A stretch of DNA of 64,000 nucleotides, from contig CAVYKK010000024.1 of assembly GCA_963769045.1 (NCBI GenBank), forward strand, positions 85,219 through 149,218, read 5' to 3'. How positions within the stretch are numbered: position 1 is the stretch's first letter; every line of letters starts with the position of its first letter. The translations under genes were made by a program, and so were the position numbers. The notes beneath the pieces were generated by a model. The model saw nothing but the letters and a program-made list of their open reading frames with translations, was not told the DNA's origin and made no database searches. Below, in pieces: positions 55,264-63,590 of the stretch. This DNA is from Methanocella_A sp963769045 (GTDB taxonomy: Archaea; Halobacteriota; Methanocellia; Methanocellales; Methanocellaceae).

Positions 55264-58218
55264 TTGCGCACAGAAACATTACTGCTGAGCGCTCGCGATA
55301 TGATGCAGCAAGGTGAAAGGCCGGTACGTGACCCTCAAAAAGAGAGCGACGAGCAGATGTGCTGGGAGATGATCGACAGCATCAATAGCATCGTCCTCCG
55401 GTGGGACACTGACCTGCGGATCACCTTTATCAACGATTTTGCGCTGGAATTTTTCGGGTTTCGCCGCGAAGACATACTGGGACAGAGCATTATTGGCACT
55501 ATAGTCTCGCCGACAAGCGATACGGGCCGGGACCTCCGGGCCATGATGCGCAGCATCGTCAGGGAACCCGAGCGGTATATCAGCAACGAGAATGAGAACA
55601 TCCGCCATGACGGGACACGGGTCTGGGTAAACTGGACGAACCGTGCGGTCAGGGACCGCGAAGGCAGGGTCATTGGGATACTCTCGGTGGGGAACGATGT
55701 TACCCGCCGCAGGATGGCGGAGGAAGCGCTGAAGGAGCAGCTGAAGATGACACAAACCCTGCTCGATGCCATCCCTGTGCCGGTCTTCTACAAGGACGCA
55801 AACGGCGTCTACACGGGATGTAATCATGCCTTCGCCGCTTTCCTGGGGAAACCGAAAAACGAGATCGTCGGCCGGACTGTATACGGTGTTGCGCCGCCGG
55901 ACCTGGCTGACGTCTACTATCACGCCGATGAGGAGCTCATCCGTCACCCGGGCACCCAGGTCTACGAGACTTCAGTGGCCGGCGCGGAGGGAGCCAGGCG
56001 CGAGGTCATTTTCAGCAAGGCCACCTACCTTAACGAGGACGGTACCGTGGGAGGCATCATCGGCACCATCCTGGACATTACGAAGCGCAAGGACATCGAA
56101 CGTGAACTCGTTAAAGCCCGGGAGGACCTGGAGAGGCGGGTCCGGGAGCGCACGACCGAGCTGGAGGAGGCGAACCGGTCGCTCAGACACGAGATAGTAG
56201 AGCACCAGATGGACGAGGAAGCGCTGAAAACGAGGGTCAGGTTCGAGAACCTGATCACGTCACTGTCGAGCAGGTTCATCAACCTCTCGCCGGAAGAGAT
56301 CGACAGGGAGCTATACAGTGCCCTGAAAAAGATCGGCGATTTCGTCGGGGTCGATCGCTGCTATATTGGAATTGCTTATGCAAACGGGATGATACTTGAT
56401 ATCGCCTACATATGGGCCGCTGATGGTATTAGACAATACCCGCAATTCTATCACAACGTAGTGGCCAACGAAGTCTATCCCTGGTCTGCCCGGATCGTGA
56501 GAAATTTCGAGGTGCTCTACATCCCCAGCGTGGGAGACCTCCCTCCGGAGGCGGGCAAAGATAAAGAAACGCTGCAGGCCCAGCAGATCAAATCGGTAGT
56601 CGTCGTCCCGATGGTGTATAAAAAATCACTGATCGGCATCGTGGGATTTGATTCGGTGAGGGAAAAAAAGGCCTGGACAGATGATGACATCGCTCTCCTC
56701 AGGATCGTGGGAGAGATCTTTTCCAGCGCCATCGAACGTAAATGGATCGAAGAGGAGCTGCGGGAGAGCGAGGAACGGTTCCGCGCGACCTTCGAGCAGG
56801 CGGCGGTCGGAATCGGCCACGTGGCCCTCGATGGCCACTTCATCCGGGTCAATAAGAAGTACTGCGAGATCGTGGGCTATAAGTGCGATGAGTTAACCGG
56901 GCTTACGTACCAGCAAATCACCTATCCGCCGGATGCCAGGCTCGACGAGGAGGTGGCCGCCGGGCTCATTGAAGGCCGGAGGCCTACCTACACAGTGGAG
57001 AAGCGCTATAACCGCAAGGACGGATCCCTCGTCTGGGTGAGTATGACCGTTTCGCTCGTCCGTGACCGGGAGGGCCACCCGAAATACTATATTACCGTCG
57101 TCAACGACATAACCGACCGCAAGCTGGCAGAGGATGCACTGCGGGAGAGCGAGGAACGGTTCCGCGCGACCTTCGAGCAGGCGGCGGTCGGCATCACTCA
57201 CGTGGGCCCGGATGGCCGTTATATCCGCGTGAATGAGAAGTTTTGCGACATCGTGGATTATAACTGTACGGAGCTTCAAAAGCATACATACAAGGACATC
57301 ACGTACCCTGAGGATGTGCCCCGGCAGGAAGAGTACATGAGCAAGTTGTTCGAGGGCAAGATCGATACGTATTCTATCGAAAAGCGGTACGTTCGCAGGG
57401 ATGGCTCTCCCGTCTGGGCCAACCTGACGGTGTCAATGGTGAGAGGCATGGACGGCATGCCAAAATACTTCATGGGAGTAGTGGAGGACATCACCCAGCG
57501 CAAGCAGGCCGAAGAGGCGACGAAAAAGGCGAAGGCCCGCGCGGAGCTGTACCTGGACCTCATGGGCCATGACATCAGCAACATGAACCAGGCTATGATG
57601 GGATACCTCGAGATGGCGCAGGAGCTGCTGGACCTCAAAGGGCATGAGGAGCTGATCGAGCGGCCGCTGGAGATCATAAAGCACAGCTCCCGGCTGATCG
57701 CCAATGTCAAGAAGCTGGAGCAGGTGCAGGCCGGGAAACTCCCGGTGAAGACAGTCAACCTGTGCCAGATGCTCAAAGAAGTGACCGGCACATACGCCGT
57801 CGTGCCCGGGAGAGACGTAAAGATCAACGTTATCCCGGCGGAAGGCTGCCTTGTCCGGGCGAACGACCTGCTGAAAGACGTGTTCGACAACCTGGTGGAC
57901 AACGCGATCAGGCACTCGACCGGGCCGCTGACTGTGGACATATCGATAGAGCCGGCCCTGGAAGACGGACGTAAGTATTACATGGTCTCTGTTGCCGACA
58001 ACGGCCCCGGAATCACCGAAGACCTGAAGAGAAAAATCTTCAGGTTCATCGATATCGCCACCGGAAGCCCTGGCCGCAGAGGACTGGGGCTTTACCTGGT
58101 CCGGACGCTGGTCGAAAGCTACAATGGCAAAGTATGGGTGGAAGACCGCATCCCTGGCGACTACCGCAAAGGCAGCCGGTTCGTCGTACTCCTCCCTGCC
58201 GCTGAAGACGCCAGGTAG
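55264..58218 (+). CDS. Multi-PAS/GAF sensor histidine kinase
   Basis: A 984-residue soluble kinase without membrane helices. PAS1 (~35-155, SINSIVLRWDTDLRITFIND), PAS2 (~165-280, DAIPVPVFYKDANGVYTGCN), a coiled coil (ARE-DLERRVRERTTELEEA), GAF (~330-495), PAS3 (~500-625) and PAS4 (~627-750) precede the kinase core. The phospho-acceptor region is LMGHDISNMNQAMMGYLEMA. The ATPase has the N box DNLVDNAIRHS, G1 VADNGPGITEDL and G2 RRGLGLYLVRTLVE. PAS3 and PAS4 begin with an identical 53-base DNA stretch. TTG 55264 is assumed; ATG 55300 is possible. No response regulator is nearby. Confidence 0.9.
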   Translation: MRTETLLLSARDMMQQGERPVRDPQKESDEQMCWEMIDSINSIVLRWDTDLRITFINDFALEFFGFRREDILGQSIIGTIVSPTSDTGRDLRAMMRSIVREPERYISNENENIRHDGTRVWVNWTNRAVRDREGRVIGILSVGNDVTRRRMAEEALKEQLKMTQTLLDAIPVPVFYKDANGVYTGCNHAFAAFLGKPKNEIVGRTVYGVAPPDLADVYYHADEELIRHPGTQVYETSVAGAEGARREVIFSKATYLNEDGTVGGIIGTILDITKRKDIERELVKAREDLERRVRERTTELEEANRSLRHEIVEHQMDEEALKTRVRFENLITSLSSRFINLSPEEIDRELYSALKKIGDFVGVDRCYIGIAYANGMILDIAYIWAADGIRQYPQFYHNVVANEVYPWSARIVRNFEVLYIPSVGDLPPEAGKDKETLQAQQIKSVVVVPMVYKKSLIGIVGFDSVREKKAWTDDDIALLRIVGEIFSSAIERKWIEEELRESEERFRATFEQAAVGIGHVALDGHFIRVNKKYCEIVGYKCDELTGLTYQQITYPPDARLDEEVAAGLIEGRRPTYTVEKRYNRKDGSLVWVSMTVSLVRDREGHPKYYITVVNDITDRKLAEDALRESEERFRATFEQAAVGITHVGPDGRYIRVNEKFCDIVDYNCTELQKHTYKDITYPEDVPRQEEYMSKLFEGKIDTYSIEKRYVRRDGSPVWANLTVSMVRGMDGMPKYFMGVVEDITQRKQAEEATKKAKARAELYLDLMGHDISNMNQAMMGYLEMAQELLDLKGHEELIERPLEIIKHSSRLIANVKKLEQVQAGKLPVKTVNLCQMLKEVTGTYAVVPGRDVKINVIPAEGCLVRANDLLKDVFDNLVDNAIRHSTGPLTVDISIEPALEDGRKYYMVSVADNGPGITEDLKRKIFRFIDIATGSPGRRGLGLYLVRTLVESYNGKVWVEDRIPGDYRKGSRFVVLLPAAEDAR
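56758..57191 (+). repeat. Exact 53-base repeat starting PAS3 and PAS4
   Basis: The stretches 56758-56810 and 57139-57191 are identical and encode LRESEERFRATFEQAAVG. They lie 381 bases (127 codons) apart, one PAS unit. The remainder of the two PAS domains has diverged, so the identical start points to gene conversion or a recent partial duplication. Confidence 0.9.
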
Positions 58219-58523
58219 CCAGGAAGAGACGCCAGGAGTGGGCATATGATCGGAGTCCTGGTCAGGCATAAGAGGATGAAAACTGTCAATGCTATCGTCG
58301 TACGCCCGTCTCTGGACATGCGCACGCGCACGCGAAGGTGCCCGGCCGACTGTCGCATATCTGGCCTTCTTACTATCCTCCTATTCCTGGCATCTTCGTG
58401 ACGCAAGTATAGTAAGGACCTTCAGACCTTGGCGTCTTGAAAATTAAAAATAAACTTGGCGCCCTGGCGCCTTTCGGCTCTAAGTGGCGTCCTGGCGACT
58501 CTTCCTGGCCCCTTGGCGGCTTG
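58205..58523. repeat. Fold-back element, GCCAGGACGCCAAG family, left arm truncated
   Basis: The right arm (58455-58523) carries the same words and CTAAGTGG core as the element at 31.7-31.9 kb. The left arm pairs only over its first 32 bases (58205-58236) and overlaps the end of the kinase gene. The 220 bases between hold no gene but include GGACATGCGCACGCGCACGC. It separates two convergent genes. Confidence 0.75.
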
Positions 58524-58534
58524 ATGGCCCGGGG

Positions 58535-59824
58535 TCACTTGACTTCGAGGCCGAGGCCCCAGATGGTCGCGAGCACGTGCTGGAGTGTCTCCTCGCTCCG
58601 CTCGGGGCTGACGTCGATGGTGAAGCGGAATATGACGTAGTCCGGGTCCAGCGCATTGTAGGTCTCTACGTTTACGCTGGTCACGCCCTCGATTTTACAC
58701 AGCACCCGGCGCAGCACCATGGCGTCGGCGCCGATGGGCATCTTGACGAGGATGTCGCGACCGATGACGGGGTAGCCGCCCTTGAGCCGGCTCAGCGCTT
58801 CGGGGCCCAGCGGCGTCGCCTCGTCGTGCCGGATGACCAGCGTCTCGGACGGCGTCTCCAGGGTGAAGTCGTCACGGCGCACGTCCTTTATAACCCCGTA
58901 CACCTGCCTGCCGTTACGGAGCACGTATGCCCGCTCTGTACCCGGCATGTCGCAGGCCAGCGCCATCTCCCGGGCCAGCCGCAGGATGCGCTCGGACCGG
59001 GCCTTTGCGCCGGCCGTGTCGCCATAGTGAACGGCCGCCGAGCGGAAGGCCCTCGCGAAGCCGTCGATGTCACCTGCGTCCGCCGCTTCGGCGAGGGTGA
59101 AGCAGGTCTCGATGAACGCCGCCCGCACCGGCGCCACATCCTGGCCTGACTGGATGAGCGCATAAAGCTCCGGGCTCTGGGCGAGCACCCGGCCGGCCAT
59201 CTCTTTCGTAACGCTGAACACGGGCGTCTGGAACCCGTTAAGGTCATCGGGCCGGATGCCGAGGCGCTCCAGCGCCTGCCCCCATGCGATGTACATGAAA
59301 TGAGTAAGCCCCTGTACGACGGCCATCTTTTTGTCGTGCTCCTCTGCCGTCGCAGTCGTGACACGGGCACCTGCATGCTCGAACAGCTCTCGCATGACCG
59401 GGAGCCACCGGCCGCTGCGGTCCGAGGGGGTCAGCACTACGTTGCGCCCTTCGATCGACTCCGTGTCCGGGCCGAACAACGGGTGCACGCCGAGCACCTC
59501 CACGCCCTCCGGCGCATGTTTCAGCATCGCCGACATCGGGCCCTTCTTCAGCGACGACAGGTCCATGAGCAAAGAGCCCGGCCGCATTAGCGGCCCTACG
59601 CAGGCGGCAGAAGCGTCTATCGCGTCGATAGGGACGGAAAGCACTACCGCGTCGAAGTTACCTGCATCATCAATAGAGACCTGCCTGACGTCCAGCGATG
59701 CAGCCGCTTCAGAGGCGTCGCCTCTCGAAGCGATGGCTACCTCGAAACCCGAGCGTTTAAGGAAGGAGACGCACCACCGGCCCATGGCGCCCGCGCCGCC
59801 CACTATAAGAGCTTTAAAGGGCAT
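58535..59824 (-). CDS. tyrA: Prephenate dehydrogenase with C-terminal regulatory-like domains
   Basis: A 429-residue enzyme oxidising prephenate to 4-hydroxyphenylpyruvate for tyrosine. The Rossmann start is KALIVGGAGAMGRWCVSFLK; catalytic and substrate segments include VLGVHPLFGPDTESIEG and QGLTHFMYIAWGQAL. The last ~130 residues (YVLRNGRQVYGVIKDVRRDD, then LCKIEGVTSVNVETYNALDP) look like a linker plus an ACT-like domain, consistent with feedback control. It overlaps aroE by 11 bases, so they are translated together. The extended C-terminus is typical of archaeal versions. Confidence 0.92.
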   Translation of the reverse strand: MPFKALIVGGAGAMGRWCVSFLKRSGFEVAIASRGDASEAAASLDVRQVSIDDAGNFDAVVLSVPIDAIDASAACVGPLMRPGSLLMDLSSLKKGPMSAMLKHAPEGVEVLGVHPLFGPDTESIEGRNVVLTPSDRSGRWLPVMRELFEHAGARVTTATAEEHDKKMAVVQGLTHFMYIAWGQALERLGIRPDDLNGFQTPVFSVTKEMAGRVLAQSPELYALIQSGQDVAPVRAAFIETCFTLAEAADAGDIDGFARAFRSAAVHYGDTAGAKARSERILRLAREMALACDMPGTERAYVLRNGRQVYGVIKDVRRDDFTLETPSETLVIRHDEATPLGPEALSRLKGGYPVIGRDILVKMPIGADAMVLRRVLCKIEGVTSVNVETYNALDPDYVIFRFTIDVSPERSEETLQHVLATIWGLGLEVK

Positions 59825-60623
59825 CCCGTGCGCTCCGCTCCATTACGTCGAGGGGCGGCTTTACCCCGGTCCATATCTCGAAGGAACGCGCACCCTGCCT
59901 TGCCAGCATAGCGATCCCGTCCACCGTCTTCGCCCCGGCGGCCTTCGCTTCCTTCAGCAGCGGCGTCTCCAGCGGACGGTACACAAGGTCAAAGACCGTC
60001 TGGGTCTTGTCGAGCATGTCCCGGGTCACCAGCAGCTTATCCTCCCAATTCATCCCCACAGGCGTCGTGTTGACGACGATGTCGGCCATCCGCACCTTCT
60101 CCTGCAGGCCGTCGAAGCTGGTCCCGAACACATCGCCTACCGCCCGCATATAAGACGCGAGGTCGGCGGCTTTAGCCGGAGTACGGTTTGCTATGGTCAC
60201 CGATGCCTTATTCTTGAGCAGCCCGTATACGACGGCCCGGGCGGCACCGCCTGCACCGAGCACCAGCACGTTCTTTTTGGAGACCTCCACGCCGTAGTCC
60301 CGTAGCGCGTCGACGGCGGCCGGGGCGTCGGTGTTAAATGCCATCATTTTCTTAAAATCGATGGTGTTGGCGGCGCCGATCTCGGCGGCGACCGGGTCGG
60401 GCTTGATGAACTTGATGACAGCTTCTTTGTGCGGGATGGTCACATTCAGGCCCCCGAAACCGAGGCACTTCGCGCCCATAATCGCCTCCTGCAACTGCTC
60501 GCCCTTCACCTGGAACGCCTGGTAGGTACAGTCCATGCCCAGCGCTTCAAACGCCGCGTTCTGCATGACAGGGGAAACAGTGTGCTCGATGGGATAACCA
60601 ATGACGCCGTAGACTGTTATCAT
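59814..60623 (-). CDS. aroE: Shikimate dehydrogenase
   Basis: A 269-residue NADP-linked enzyme reducing 3-dehydroshikimate. GVIGYPIEHTVSPVMQNAAF binds shikimate, GLNVTIPHKE contains the catalytic Lys, AFNTDAPAAV the Asp, and VLVLGAGGAARAVVYGLL the nucleotide site with NRTPAKA. Length is normal. It is first in the operon with tyrA. A TATA-like sequence near 60640-60655 on the minus strand is suitable as promoter. Confidence 0.96.
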   Translation of the reverse strand: MITVYGVIGYPIEHTVSPVMQNAAFEALGMDCTYQAFQVKGEQLQEAIMGAKCLGFGGLNVTIPHKEAVIKFIKPDPVAAEIGAANTIDFKKMMAFNTDAPAAVDALRDYGVEVSKKNVLVLGAGGAARAVVYGLLKNKASVTIANRTPAKAADLASYMRAVGDVFGTSFDGLQEKVRMADIVVNTTPVGMNWEDKLLVTRDMLDKTQTVFDLVYRPLETPLLKEAKAAGAKTVDGIAMLARQGARSFEIWTGVKPPLDVMERSARDAL

Positions 60624-61136
60624 ATGTTGTTACATTGTCTTAGAAGAGTGATAAATGTAATGACGAAATAAGGGTGGCGCGACGCGCTCTGCCTGTGCAT
60701 TTAAAAATATTTTATGCGATGGCTATGTGAATCGGGCTTTGTTCAGGCTATGCGACTCCTGTCACGCTCGCCAAGGGCGCCAAGGATTTTTTATTATTGG
60801 CTGTCCAGTATGGGGGCCGCTATACCGGAGTTTTTACCACTGGCGCTTCACATTGACCGTTTATTTTGACGAGACACCAGCAAACCCCGGGAAATGGGTA
60901 AAAGCCAATGCCGGTCTCCCGCCCTCGCGCGCGAAGGCCTGCCCGCCGACTGGTAGAGCCTGACCTTTAAAAACCGTCTTGGCGCCCTTGGCCCTTGGCG
61001 CCCTTGGCGAGCGTGACAGGGGTCGAATAGCATATACAACAATAGCGACGCAATTTCAACAAGAGCTTAGCGTACCTGATTGATATGATCGATTAAACAA
61101 ACCTTTTATCATGACTTTTGTTGAATAATTTCCCGA
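60624..61136. other. Gene-free gap carrying a fold-back element
   Basis: About 510 bases. It holds the TIR-bearing element 60747-61031 and, on each side, AT-rich DNA. Frames inside (for example 60727-60963) are made of the repeat arms and are not genes. Confidence 0.7.
60747..61031. repeat. Fold-back element with 39-bp terminal inverted repeats
   Basis: The ends, 60747-60785 and 60993-61031, are inverted repeats matching at 37 of 39 positions. The first 30 bases are the same as the arms of the 39.3 kb element. The interior (about 207 bases) is different and codes for nothing recognisable. The structure is like a non-autonomous TIR element, but no clear target duplication is seen. Confidence 0.85.
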
Positions 61137-61697
61137 TCAAGACCTGTTAAGCCCGCTCAGTAAATTTTGAAACACCTTCTCTGGCGCCGGATTCCCATCG
61201 ACGACCTTCCAGTCTCCCGCAATCATCATCGCCCTGGCCCGGGCCTTCTCCATATGAGGCAGCGTCTCGAACATCTCCTCCGCCTCCCCCCGGGCCTTCA
61301 CCCGTCGCAGCGCCTCTTCCGGCGCCACGTCAAGGAAGAACATCTCTTTCGACTTCGGCAGCACCCGGCTCACTACCACGTACACCGGCCGGATCATCGG
61401 CCTGGGCAGGTATGCGCAGGCCATCGTATATCTGACAAAAATAACCGTGCGGCTGCCATGGCAGTACAACAATACCGATCGCACCACGTCGAGCCCGTAG
61501 AACAGCGTGGCCGCGATGCGCTGGACCTTGCCGCCTTTCATGAGCGCTTTCTTGGATATCCGACCGAAAGCGTTGTCCTGCGACGGGTGGATGCGCAGCA
61601 CCACAGTCTCGCCTTTGCCGGCCAGGTAGTCCCGGAGCATGTAAGCCTGGGTGTCCTTGCCTGCGCCGTCCAGGCCTTCGATTACGATGAATCTCAC
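61137..61697 (-). CDS. tmk: Thymidylate-kinase-like nucleoside monophosphate kinase
   Basis: A 186-residue P-loop kinase: RFIVIEGLDGAGKDTQAYML (Walker A GLDGAGKDT). The family's DR(Y/F) motif is here FVRYTMACAYLPRP, without the Asp before Arg that typical Tmk has. LDVAPEEALRRVKARGEAEE is the lid region. It should phosphorylate dTMP, or, given the variations and context, a related lipid or sugar-linked substrate. It overlaps the polyprenol-kinase-like gene by 4 bases, so both are made together. Confidence 0.8.
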   Translation of the reverse strand: MRFIVIEGLDGAGKDTQAYMLRDYLAGKGETVVLRIHPSQDNAFGRISKKALMKGGKVQRIAATLFYGLDVVRSVLLYCHGSRTVIFVRYTMACAYLPRPMIRPVYVVVSRVLPKSKEMFFLDVAPEEALRRVKARGEAEEMFETLPHMEKARARAMMIAGDWKVVDGNPAPEKVFQNLLSGLNRS

Positions 61698-62434
61698 GGC
61701 ATGCCTCCGAGCATCAGGAAGGCAATGACGGCGCTCGCCGGGATGGCGAGGTTGTCCAGCCCGTAGGGCGCCGCTGCCTCGACCAGGGCCGAAACGGCCC
61801 CGATGGCCAGCGCCATCCAGACGGCGTTCGCCAGCATCATGCCGTAGAAGACCAGGCCGATAAACACGGCAACTGCGCTCGCGCCGAAGACGGCCAGCGA
61901 GCCTTCGATAGTCTTTTTGTCAATGAGCTGGAAATGGTGCGTCCCGTACTTGCGGCCGATGACCGCGCCCATGCCGTCGCCATAGGCGAGGGGCAGCAGG
62001 CCTACTGCTACAATGACGGGCCGGTCGTAGAAGATGAACGCGAGGACAAGGAATGCGACGCAATAATACACGAGCCCGAACTCGTTACCCGCGCCTGACA
62101 CGGAAATGGCCGAGAGTTTCGTAACGACTTTACGGTAAGCCTTCCGGGACAGCGTCGTCTCGCCCGTCCGGCTCAGCGTTTCCCTGAAGTGTTGTTGCAT
62201 GCGGTGCGTGACAAAGAGAGAGAAGATAACGAAGGAGCCGGCGATAATGAACGCGGTCCACGGGCTGGTCAGCAGCCAGAGCAGGAAGACGATGTTGCCC
62301 ATGCTCATGTGCAGGATTTTCCGGCCCACGGCCTGGTCGCCTTTCCAGAGTCTCTCCACGGCGAAGAGCACGGCGAACACATAGGCGTACACGAGCACGC
62401 CGCAGAGCACGTCGTTCACCGGGAGCAAAGACAA
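61694..62434 (-). CDS. Dolichol kinase/phytol kinase-like membrane protein
   Basis: A 246-residue integral membrane protein with about seven helices, in the CTP-dependent SEC59/VTE5 and phosphatidate cytidylyltransferase superfamily. Signature parts: GRKILHMSMGNIVFLLWLL, LLPLAYGDGMGAVIGRKYG (conserved Asp and Gly) and KTIEGSLAVFGASAVAV. It probably phosphorylates a polyprenol or similar isoprenoid alcohol. The start is TTG 62434, with AGGAAGTGA (overlapping the previous stop) as ribosome site. It is sandwiched between the DUF362 gene and the kinase. Confidence 0.87.
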   Translation of the reverse strand: MSLLPVNDVLCGVLVYAYVFAVLFAVERLWKGDQAVGRKILHMSMGNIVFLLWLLTSPWTAFIIAGSFVIFSLFVTHRMQQHFRETLSRTGETTLSRKAYRKVVTKLSAISVSGAGNEFGLVYYCVAFLVLAFIFYDRPVIVAVGLLPLAYGDGMGAVIGRKYGTHHFQLIDKKTIEGSLAVFGASAVAVFIGLVFYGMMLANAVWMALAIGAVSALVEAAAPYGLDNLAIPASAVIAFLMLGGMP

Positions 62435-62438
62435 CAGG

Positions 62439-63590
62439 TCACTTCCTTTCTATGGCCAGCACTCCGTCAGGACAAATCTCTACGCAGATGAAACACTTGA
62501 TGCAACGCGTCCCGAACGCCAGCCCGCCCGACGTGAGCCCGATGTTCTTCATGGGACAGGCCCCGGTGCAGAGGCCGCACTGATGGCAGGAGCCGACCAC
62601 CCGGATGCGGGAGGGGTCTGCCTCGTCCATGTCCCGGCGGGCCTCTTTGAGGGTGATGACCTCTTTGCCGTAAAGGCGCTTTACCAGCGGGTGGGAGATG
62701 CGGTTCAGCCGTTCGCTGGTCCACATGTCCTCCGCGTAGGGCATCAGCCGCGACAGCGGCGCCTTTTTGATCTTCAGGCTGGCGCCCCGTGCATTGCCCA
62801 GCGTCCGGGGGTCCATGGTGCCCAGGCCCCGGCCGGCGGCTATGCGTACCATCTCGATGTCCTCTGGGTCGACCTGCACTACTCTGGCGGCGACAGAGTC
62901 CAGCGCCACGGTATCCGTACTCGCCATGACCAGGTTGAGTTGTGAAACGGACTTAGCGGCCGCGGGGCCGTAGTAAGGCCCGGAAGGCCGGACGGACTGG
63001 GCGATGAAAGTGGCGTCCATCACGTTCATGACGATCCGCGGGCGGAGGAACTCGTAAAAGTCGACCAGCGGCTCGTCCAGCCCGAGGACGTGCACTTTCG
63101 GTCGGAAGTTCGGGTCGATGAGCCCGAATAAGTTTTTCATCCCGCCGGAGATGTGGGTGAAAAAATGATGCTTGAGCACAGGCATGTTGATTATCGCGTC
63201 CGCCTCGATAGCCGGCTTTGCGATGCGGACTTTCTTGAGGACGTGCGCGCCGGACAGCTGTATCTCGACGTGGTTCGACTCCCAGTTGAGCAGTTCGCCA
63301 CCCGCCTTCACGATGGCACGGATGCCGGTCGCGTCGTAGACCTTAGACGCTTCCCACCCGAGGATAGGCAGGTCCCCTACTACCGGACGGGCTCCCTGTT
63401 CCGCGACCATCCGGACCACGGCTGCGACGACTTCCACGTTCGTCACCAGGCCGCTGCCTGCAGGCTGGGCGCAGCTGAGGTTGGGCTTGATGAGGACAGT
63501 CCCTTTCACCTTCAGCCCGCCTGCCAGCTCGACGGCGTCCCGCACTGCCTTGACCGGGTCGTTGTTTTTTACGAGAGATACGCGTGTCAT
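62439..63590 (-). CDS. DUF362 protein with two 4Fe-4S clusters
   Basis: A 383-residue protein. The DUF362 domain covers ~1-290 (VLIKPNLSCAQPAGSGLVTN, ADAIINMPVLKHHFFTHISG, GGMKNLFGLIDP). The C-terminus is a 2[4Fe-4S] ferredoxin: CHQCGLCTGACP and CIKCFICVEICP. It is likely cytoplasmic and redox-active; no precise reaction is known. It is first in an operon with the dolichol-kinase-like and thymidylate-kinase-like genes, hinting at a lipid or membrane-linked redox step. Confidence 0.93.
   Translation of the reverse strand: MTRVSLVKNNDPVKAVRDAVELAGGLKVKGTVLIKPNLSCAQPAGSGLVTNVEVVAAVVRMVAEQGARPVVGDLPILGWEASKVYDATGIRAIVKAGGELLNWESNHVEIQLSGAHVLKKVRIAKPAIEADAIINMPVLKHHFFTHISGGMKNLFGLIDPNFRPKVHVLGLDEPLVDFYEFLRPRIVMNVMDATFIAQSVRPSGPYYGPAAAKSVSQLNLVMASTDTVALDSVAARVVQVDPEDIEMVRIAAGRGLGTMDPRTLGNARGASLKIKKAPLSRLMPYAEDMWTSERLNRISHPLVKRLYGKEVITLKEARRDMDEADPSRIRVVGSCHQCGLCTGACPMKNIGLTSGGLAFGTRCIKCFICVEICPDGVLAIERK

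Noticed and set aside
60727..60963. 78-codon frame in the 60.7 kb gap
   Set aside because: Made of the inverted-repeat arms and loop; no homologue-like features.
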